NCBI GenBank assembly: GCA_902826155.1
Contig: CADEDU010000161.1
Coordinates: forward strand, 1,524-6,879
Reading direction: 5' to 3'
Source of the DNA: an uncultured beta proteobacterium
GTDB taxonomy: Bacteria > Pseudomonadota > Gammaproteobacteria > Burkholderiales > SG8-39
Length of the DNA stretch: 5,356 nucleotides
A model generated the notes under the pieces. It was not told where the DNA came from, ran no database searches, and saw only the letters and a program-made list of their open reading frames with translations. Below, piece by piece: positions 1 to 5,356 of the stretch. The translations under genes and the position numbers were made by a program. Position 1 is the first letter of the stretch, and each line of letters opens with the position of its first letter.

Positions 1-578
1 GCCAGCTCCCATTGCACCAAAGGCAGGTCGCGGCGGATGTAGAGCCCGAAGCCGGCATGGCGGAAGCGCCGCGCGAGCCGCCTGCGATACCAGTCCGTTG
101 AGCGCAGGTGAATATCCTCGTCGCTGCAGGATTGGTCGGCGTTGCGCTGCCAGTCTTCGCGCGTCGGCACATGCAGGAACAGAGCGCCGCGACACAGCCG
201 GCCTAGATTCGCGATCGCGCGCGCGGCTTCGGGGTCCGACAGGTACTGCAGGACGTCGTAGCAGATCACCAGGTCGAAGCGCGCACGCGTGCGGTATGAG
301 GCGATCGACGCTTGCATCCAGCCGTAGCGGTCGCATATGTGGCTGCTGACTTCGATGCCGGTGTACGTCGCGCGCGGAAACGCGCGCAGCAGCGGCCGAC
401 GCATCCAGCCCAGTCCGCACCCGGCATCCAGGATGGTGCGCACCGGCAGCTCGAGGTGTTCCACCAGCGCCGCGACGGTGCGTGCGCGCGCGGTTGTCTC
501 GGCGCGGGTCGTCACCTTGGTGCGCGGGTCGAAGTAGAAGCGGCGATAGAAAGCTGCGTCGAAAGCTTTACGTGGCAT
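1..578 (-). CDS. Class I SAM-dependent methyltransferase, 3' end cut off by the window edge
   Basis: Translating the minus strand from the ATG at 578-576 gives 192 uninterrupted codons that run off the left edge. The SAM-binding signature is clear: motif I is I-L-D-A-G-C-G-L-G-W at residues 49-58, the acidic end of strand beta-2 is G-I-E at 74-76, and F-D-L-V-I-C-Y-D-V-L-Q-Y-L at 101-113 matches the motif IV/post-IV stretch of Rossmann-fold methyltransferases. The start is secure in one sense: an in-frame stop lies at 590-588, so ATG 578 is the first possible ATG. No good ribosome-binding site precedes it. The protein is probably cytoplasmic, with no signal peptide or membrane segment in the visible part. 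Hydrophobic and aromatic residues near the N-terminus (FYRRFYFDP) may form a lid. The substrate cannot be told; small molecule, lipid, tRNA or protein are all open. The gene is divergent from hsp20-lon. Confidence 0.88.
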   Translation of the reverse strand, partial: MPRKAFDAAFYRRFYFDPRTKVTTRAETTARARTVAALVEHLELPVRTILDAGCGLGWMRRPLLRAFPRATYTGIEVSSHICDRYGWMQASIASYRTRARFDLVICYDVLQYLSDPEAARAIANLGRLCRGALFLHVPTREDWQRNADQSCSDEDIHLRSTDWYRRRLARRFRHAGFGLYIRRDLPLVQWEL

Positions 579-610
579 GTCGTCAGATTAGCTGTTACGG
601 GCGCCCTGTT

Positions 611-639
611 CTTGACTCCCGCCATTGCGTCCCCACGTA
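611..639 (+). promoter_or_regulatory. Sigma-32 (RpoH) heat-shock promoter of hsp20-lon
   Basis: The sequence reads CTTGACT (611-617), a 13-base spacer, then CCCCACGTA (631-639). The known RpoH consensus is CTTGAAA, about 13-14 bases, CCCCATNTA, so the -35 matches 5 of 7 and the CCCC core of the -10 is perfect. Transcription would start near 645-647, giving a leader of only about 22-24 bases before the hsp20 ATG. Placement directly ahead of a small heat-shock gene followed by lon, a classic RpoH target, supports the call. The match was made by eye; the start site is inferred. Confidence 0.75.
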
Positions 640-653
640 CCCGCCATGTCCCC

Positions 654-659
654 GAGGGA
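654..659 (+). promoter_or_regulatory. Ribosome-binding site of hsp20
   Basis: GAGGGA lies 9 bases before the ATG at 669 and decides that start over the longer in-frame open stretch to the left, which would run antisense through the methyltransferase gene. The site can pair with TCCC just upstream (649-652), so it may be partly hidden in the folded mRNA. Confidence 0.8.
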
Positions 660-668
660 TCAATAGTC

Positions 669-1073
669 ATGGCCATCCGTAACCCACCGGCCTGGATGTG
701 GGCCGAGGCGTGCGAAATGCTGGAGCAGGCGCAACGGCTGCAGCGGCAATTCTTTCGCTTCGGCCGCGCCGTCGAGGCTCAGCCGCGCTGGGAACCCCCT
801 GTAGACATCGTCGCTTATGGGGAGGAGGTGCAGGTTACGGTGGCCTTGCCGGGCGTCGCCCCGGAGAACGTCGATGTGCACACGGAGGACGGCTTGATCG
901 TGGTGGCCGCCGCGCGTGCGCTGTCCGTGCAGCGGCATGCGACGGCCCTGCATCGATTGGAGATCCCGTATGGGCGCTTCGAGCGGCGCATCGCGCTGCC
1001 TGCGGGGCGCTATGAGCTGACGGAACGAAGTTACACGAATGGATGCTTGGTCCTGCGCCTCAACCTGCGCTAG
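669..1073 (+). CDS. Hsp20/alpha-crystallin family small heat-shock protein
   Basis: This 134-residue protein is an ATP-independent holdase of the cytoplasm, binding unfolding proteins so that they can later be refolded or degraded. Residues 1-42 form a short N-terminal arm rich in Gln, Arg, Trp and Phe (QRLQRQFFRFGR at 22-33). The alpha-crystallin domain runs from about 43 to 133: PPVDIVAYGEEVQVTVALPG at 43-62, the VDVHTEDGLIVVAA strand pair at 68-81, IPYGRFERRIALP at 99-111, and NGCLVLRLNL at 124-133, the counterpart of the family's G-V-L motif. The protein stops at R134, straight after the last beta strand, so the usual C-terminal tail with an I-x-I/V motif, which links dimers into large oligomers, is missing. 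The start is set by the GAGGGA site and the sigma-32 promoter. Lon follows after 21 bases, so the two are almost certainly co-transcribed and may act together on heat-damaged proteins. Confidence 0.92.
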   Translation: MAIRNPPAWMWAEACEMLEQAQRLQRQFFRFGRAVEAQPRWEPPVDIVAYGEEVQVTVALPGVAPENVDVHTEDGLIVVAAARALSVQRHATALHRLEIPYGRFERRIALPAGRYELTERSYTNGCLVLRLNLR

Positions 1074-1084
1074 CTCGAATTAGC

Positions 1085-1088
1085 GGAG
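1085..1088 (+). promoter_or_regulatory. Ribosome-binding site of lon
   Basis: GGAG lies 6 bases before the lon ATG at 1095. Bases 1086-1090 (GAGCT) are complementary to AGCTC at 1072-1076, which overlaps the hsp20 stop codon. This suggests that lon translation may be coupled to translation of hsp20. Confidence 0.75.
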
Positions 1089-1094
1089 CTCTCA

Positions 1095-3497
<2,403 letters not shown>

Positions 3498-3526
3498 ACC
3501 CCCCCTGAATCCTCAGGCCATGACTT

Positions 3527-3559
3527 GTCCACAGCCCGAAAGGGCTGTGGACGCTTTGT
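3527..3559 (+). terminator. Hairpin terminator after lon
   Basis: An 11-bp perfect stem, GTCCACAGCCC (3527-3537) and GGGCTGTGGAC (3542-3552), encloses a GAAA tetraloop closed by a C-G pair, a very stable fold. It begins 30 bases after the lon stop codon. The following tract is only GCTTTGT, so it is a weak U-run; it could end transcription by itself with help from Rho, or mainly protect the 3' end of the hsp20-lon mRNA. Confidence 0.75.
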
Positions 3560-3620
3560 CGTGCCCGCGAACTTTAGTTTCCGTTGGGGTCTCAGGAATG
3601 AATCGCATTGCAAGATCTGC

Positions 3621-3725
3621 TCGAAGGGAGTAATCAGGAAGTCATGGTCCGCACTCCACGTGTGAGATGCGCGATCCCGCGCAGTCCGGCTCATCGAAGC
3701 GAGCTCGACGGTCCGACTTCACTCC
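3621..3725 (+). repeat. Pair of degenerate repeats upstream of the prkA promoter
   Basis: TCGAAGGGAG (3621-3630) and, 25 bases after its start, GGTCCG-CACTCC (3646-3657) recur in the same order as TCGAAGCGAG (3694-3703) and GGTCCG-ACTT-CACTCC (3710-3725). The first element matches at 9 of 10 bases. The spacing between elements differs, so this is either an old tandem duplication or a doubled binding site. It could be chance in so short a stretch. Confidence 0.35.
3668..3683. promoter_or_regulatory. Inverted repeat, candidate enhancer-binding-protein site for prkA
   Basis: TGCGCG (3668-3673) and CGCGCA (3678-3683) are a perfect 6-bp inverted repeat around ATCC. It lies about 90-100 bases before the transcription start predicted from the sigma-54 promoter, where activators of the NtrC family usually bind. 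The sequence resembles but does not match the NtrC site (TGCACC, about 5 bases, GGTGCA), so the activator is unknown. Confidence 0.4.
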
Positions 3726-3744
3726 GCGATTCCAAAATGAGGCA

Positions 3745-3760
3745 TGGAACATGTGTTGCC
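3745..3760 (+). promoter_or_regulatory. Sigma-54 (RpoN) -24/-12 promoter of prkA
   Basis: TGGAACATGTGTTGCC matches the known consensus TGGCACG-N4-TTGCW at all but three of the specified positions. The invariant GG (3746-3747) and GC (3758-3759) have the required 10 bases between them. Transcription would start near 3771, leaving a leader of about 88 bases before prkA. E. coli yeaG (the prkA homologue) is known to have a sigma-54/NtrC-dependent promoter, which makes the match more believable. The match was made by eye. Confidence 0.7.
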
Positions 3761-3803
3761 GTGGATCAGTCTTTGTCTTACGAACACTGTGAACTGCGTG
3801 CAA

Positions 3804-3813
3804 GTGTGCACAC
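3804..3813. promoter_or_regulatory. GTGTGCACAC palindrome in the prkA leader
   Basis: This perfect 10-bp palindrome lies 33 bases after the predicted transcription start and 46 bases before the prkA ATG. It could be a repressor operator. It is too tight to fold into an RNA hairpin with a proper loop. Ten-base palindromes do occur by chance, so support is modest. Confidence 0.3.
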
Positions 3814-3845
3814 ACTAACGAGCGTATAGCGCAAGAGAAGATTAT

Positions 3846-3850
3846 GGAGG
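3846..3850 (+). promoter_or_regulatory. Ribosome-binding site of prkA
   Basis: GGAGG lies 8 bases before the ATG at 3859. It overlaps the other in-frame ATG at 3844, which has only a weaker purine run (AGAGAAG) before it, so 3859 is the favoured start. Confidence 0.8.
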
Positions 3851-3858
3851 GCGGTTCG

Positions 3859-5356
3859 ATGCAGTCAGACAGCCCCAGAGGAAGCTCGCAACGCGGCGGC
3901 GAGAGCTTCGTCGAGGCCTTGAGCGCGTACAGCAGGTTCCATCGCGCGCAGCACTGGTCCGGCACGTTCGGCGAATTTCTCCGCACAGTCCTGCCGGGCA
4001 ACGGTCGCCAGCTGGCCCGCGCCAGTCACGAATACTTGTGGGACATGCTCTGCTGGTTCGGCAAGAACAATCCCACCACCACGACCAACGGCAACGCAGC
4101 CAACGGCGGCACCGTCGAGTCCGCAGGTCCCAAAGAGCTGTTCAAGCGTGAGCTGTTCGGCATCGACGAGCCGCTGGGCCGCGTAGTCGACTACTTCAAG
4201 GCCGCTGCCGCGGGCTCCGACGTCGGGCGCCGCCTGCTGCTGCTGCTCGGTCCGCCGTCCGGCGGCAAGTCGACGATGGCGATCCTGCTCAAGCGCGGCC
4301 TCGAGGAGTACAGCCACACCGACGAAGGCGCGATATACGCATTGCAGGGCTCACCGATGCATGAGTCCCCGCTCAATCTCGTACCGGCCAGCCTGCGCGC
4401 CGAGTTCCGCGACACCTACGGCGTAGAGATTCGCGGCGAGCTCAGCCCCTGGGCCCGCGATCGGCTGGAGCGTGAATTCGAGGGTGACTTCCTGCGCATG
4501 CCGGTGGAGCGCATCTTCCTTTCGGAAGCGACGCGCATGGGCGTGGGCACCTATGCGCCGCACGACCCGACGACTGCGGATCTGGCCGACCTGGTCGGCT
4601 CCGTTGACCTGTCGAAGGTTGCGCAGTTCGGCGATGAAGGCGATCCGCGCGCGTGGTCGTGGTCGGGCGCCGTCTATGCCGCGAGCCGCGGCATGCTGGA
4701 GATGATCGAGATCCTGAAGGTCAAGCGCGAGTTCCTGTATCTCCTGCTGACACTGACGCAGGAGAAGAACGTCAAGGTGTCGCGCTTCCCGCTGATCTAC
4801 CTGGACGAGACGATCCTCGCGCACACGAACCTGGCGGAATTCCACAAGTTCCTGCAGGAAAAGGAAAACGAGGCGCTGCTCGACCGCATGGTCATCGTCA
4901 AGGTGCCGTACACGCTGTCGTACTTCGAAGAGTCGCGCATCTACAACAAGCTGGTGTCCGCCGCGCCGGCGTTCCGCGATGTGCACCTCGATCCGCATGC
5001 GTTGCGGCTCGCATCGGTGTTCGCCGTACTGACGCGTCTATTGAAGCCCGAGCGCGAAGGCCTCGACCTGTCGAAGAAGCTGCGGCTGTACGCGGGCGAG
5101 AGCGTCGAGGGCTTCCCGGAAAACGAAATCACGCGTCTGCGGTCCGAGTCGCCCGAAGAGGGCCTGACCGGCGTCAGCCCGCGCTTCGTGGTCAATTCGA
5201 TTTCCAATGCGATCACGCGCAGCGACAAGAAGAGCCTGACCAGCATGGAAGTGCTGCTCGCGCTCAAGGATTCGATCGAGACCGACGCGCGTATGGACAC
5301 CAAAGCCAAGAAGCTGTGGATCGATTACCTGGTGCTGGCGCGCAAGGACTTCTACA
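3859..5356 (+). CDS. prkA: PrkA-family serine protein kinase / AAA+ protein, 3' end cut off by the window edge
   Basis: The first 499 codons are present; family members have about 630-645, so roughly 130-150 residues lie beyond the window. PrkA (YeaG in E. coli) is a cytoplasmic AAA+ protein described as a serine kinase and, in Bacillus, also reported as an ATP-dependent protease; it acts in starvation and sporulation. Walker A is GPPSGGKST at 131-139. It is followed by the family block A-L-Q-G-S-P-M-H-E-S-P-L-N-L, the E-R-I-F-L-S-E and DPRAWSWSGA stretches, a sensor-1-like ILAHTN at 319-324, a possible arginine finger in LLDR (Arg343) and EGLTGVSPR at 434-442. Throughout it resembles the Bacillus form (GCPMHEDPL, DEGMSGIDPR) more than E. 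coli YeaG, from memory. Residues 72-85 are a Thr/Asn/Gly-rich, probably disordered linker. Usual partners downstream are yeaH and spoVR/ycgB. A start at 3844 would add five residues. Confidence 0.95.
   Translation, partial: MQSDSPRGSSQRGGESFVEALSAYSRFHRAQHWSGTFGEFLRTVLPGNGRQLARASHEYLWDMLCWFGKNNPTTTTNGNAANGGTVESAGPKELFKRELFGIDEPLGRVVDYFKAAAAGSDVGRRLLLLLGPPSGGKSTMAILLKRGLEEYSHTDEGAIYALQGSPMHESPLNLVPASLRAEFRDTYGVEIRGELSPWARDRLEREFEGDFLRMPVERIFLSEATRMGVGTYAPHDPTTADLADLVGSVDLSKVAQFGDEGDPRAWSWSGAVYAASRGMLEMIEILKVKREFLYLLLTLTQEKNVKVSRFPLIYLDETILAHTNLAEFHKFLQEKENEALLDRMVIVKVPYTLSYFEESRIYNKLVSAAPAFRDVHLDPHALRLASVFAVLTRLLKPEREGLDLSKKLRLYAGESVEGFPENEITRLRSESPEEGLTGVSPRFVVNSISNAITRSDKKSLTSMEVLLALKDSIETDARMDTKAKKLWIDYLVLARKDFY

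Larger units (their letters stand above)
579..668. other. Divergent intergenic region between the methyltransferase and hsp20
   Basis: This 90-bp gap separates two divergent genes. Its right half carries the sigma-32-type promoter and ribosome-binding site of hsp20. For the methyltransferase I see only a weak -10-like TAATCT on the minus strand (590-585), with no matching -35 and very close to the start codon. Confidence 0.7.
3498..3858. other. 361-bp non-coding region between lon and prkA
   Basis: No convincing gene lies here on either strand. From left to right it holds a small 5-bp hairpin (CCTGA at 3504-3508 with TCAGG at 3513-3517), the lon terminator hairpin (3527-3552), two degenerate repeats (3621-3657 and 3694-3725), an inverted repeat TGCGCG-ATCC-CGCGCA (3668-3683), a sigma-54 promoter (3745-3760), a GTGTGCACAC palindrome (3804-3813) and the prkA ribosome-binding site. 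It is visibly less GC-rich than the flanking genes. It reads as a regulatory region for prkA. Confidence 0.75.

Noticed and set aside
312..668. Leftward extension of the hsp20 frame to an upstream ATG
   Set aside because: The added residues have no Hsp20 similarity, run antisense through the methyltransferase, and cross the promoter; the GAGGGA site points to 669.
3600..3732. Long-range pairing of GAATCGC (3600-3606) with GCGATTC (3726-3732) as an RNA gene
   Set aside because: Seven pairs over 120 bases are expected by chance, and no further stems support a structured RNA.
3790..3813. TGTGAACTGCGTGCA and neighbouring TGTGCACA as a CRP site
   Set aside because: The left half TGTGA is present but no TCACA half-site follows at the required 6-base spacing.
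3608..3829. A 73-codon plus-strand open frame between lon and prkA (TTG start, or ATG at 3644)
   Set aside because: The AGGAAG before ATG 3644 is only 2 bases away, the residue mix is arbitrary, and it spans the sigma-54 promoter and the inverted repeat.
3825..3830. TATAGC as a -10 box of a second prkA promoter
   Set aside because: No -35 at the right distance, and transcription would begin only about 9 bases before the ribosome-binding site.
3844..3846. Alternative in-frame ATG for prkA
   Set aside because: It overlaps the GGAGG that is ideally placed for ATG 3859 and has a weaker site of its own; still possible, changing only five residues.
4351..4998. A 215-codon minus-strand open frame within prkA
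   Set aside because: It is antisense to well-conserved PrkA sequence and has a shadow-type composition.

Overview
The window is GC-rich, densely coding DNA from a Gram-negative bacterium, most likely a proteobacterium. The evidence is the GC-heavy third codon positions, a near-consensus sigma-32 heat-shock promoter, a near-consensus sigma-54 promoter, and the types of Lon and Hsp20 present. A gammaproteobacterium of the Steroidobacter/Nevskia sort is my guess only; no marker gene here fixes the taxon.

Layout. Positions 1-578 (minus strand) hold the first 192 codons of a class I SAM-dependent methyltransferase that runs off the left edge. A 90-bp divergent intergenic region (579-668) follows, with a sigma-32-type promoter firing to the right. 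It drives a small Hsp20-type chaperone gene (669-1073) and, 21 bp further on, a complete 800-residue Lon protease gene (1095-3497). These two form a compact chaperone-protease operon that ends at a perfect 11-bp GAAA-loop hairpin (3527-3552). Positions 3498-3858 are a 361-bp non-coding region with that terminator, a pair of degenerate repeats, an inverted repeat placed like an enhancer-binding-protein site, a good -24/-12 sigma-54 promoter and a GTGTGCACAC palindrome. Positions 3859-5356 hold the first 499 codons of a PrkA-family AAA+ serine kinase (YeaG-like), which runs off the right edge.

How it fits together. The left unit looks like a heat-shock module: Hsp20 holds unfolding proteins and Lon degrades damaged ones, both expected to be under RpoH. 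The right unit looks like a starvation module: prkA, with an RpoN promoter, resembles E. coli yeaGH, which is known to be NtrC/sigma-54 dependent. Lon sits beside hsp20 and prkA rather than in the usual clpP-clpX-lon-hupB order, so it may be a second, stress-dedicated Lon. No mobile element, CRISPR array, tRNA or rRNA was seen. The gene families are all known. The most interesting content is regulatory: the two alternative-sigma promoters, and short RNA hairpins that could control translation of hsp20 and lon.
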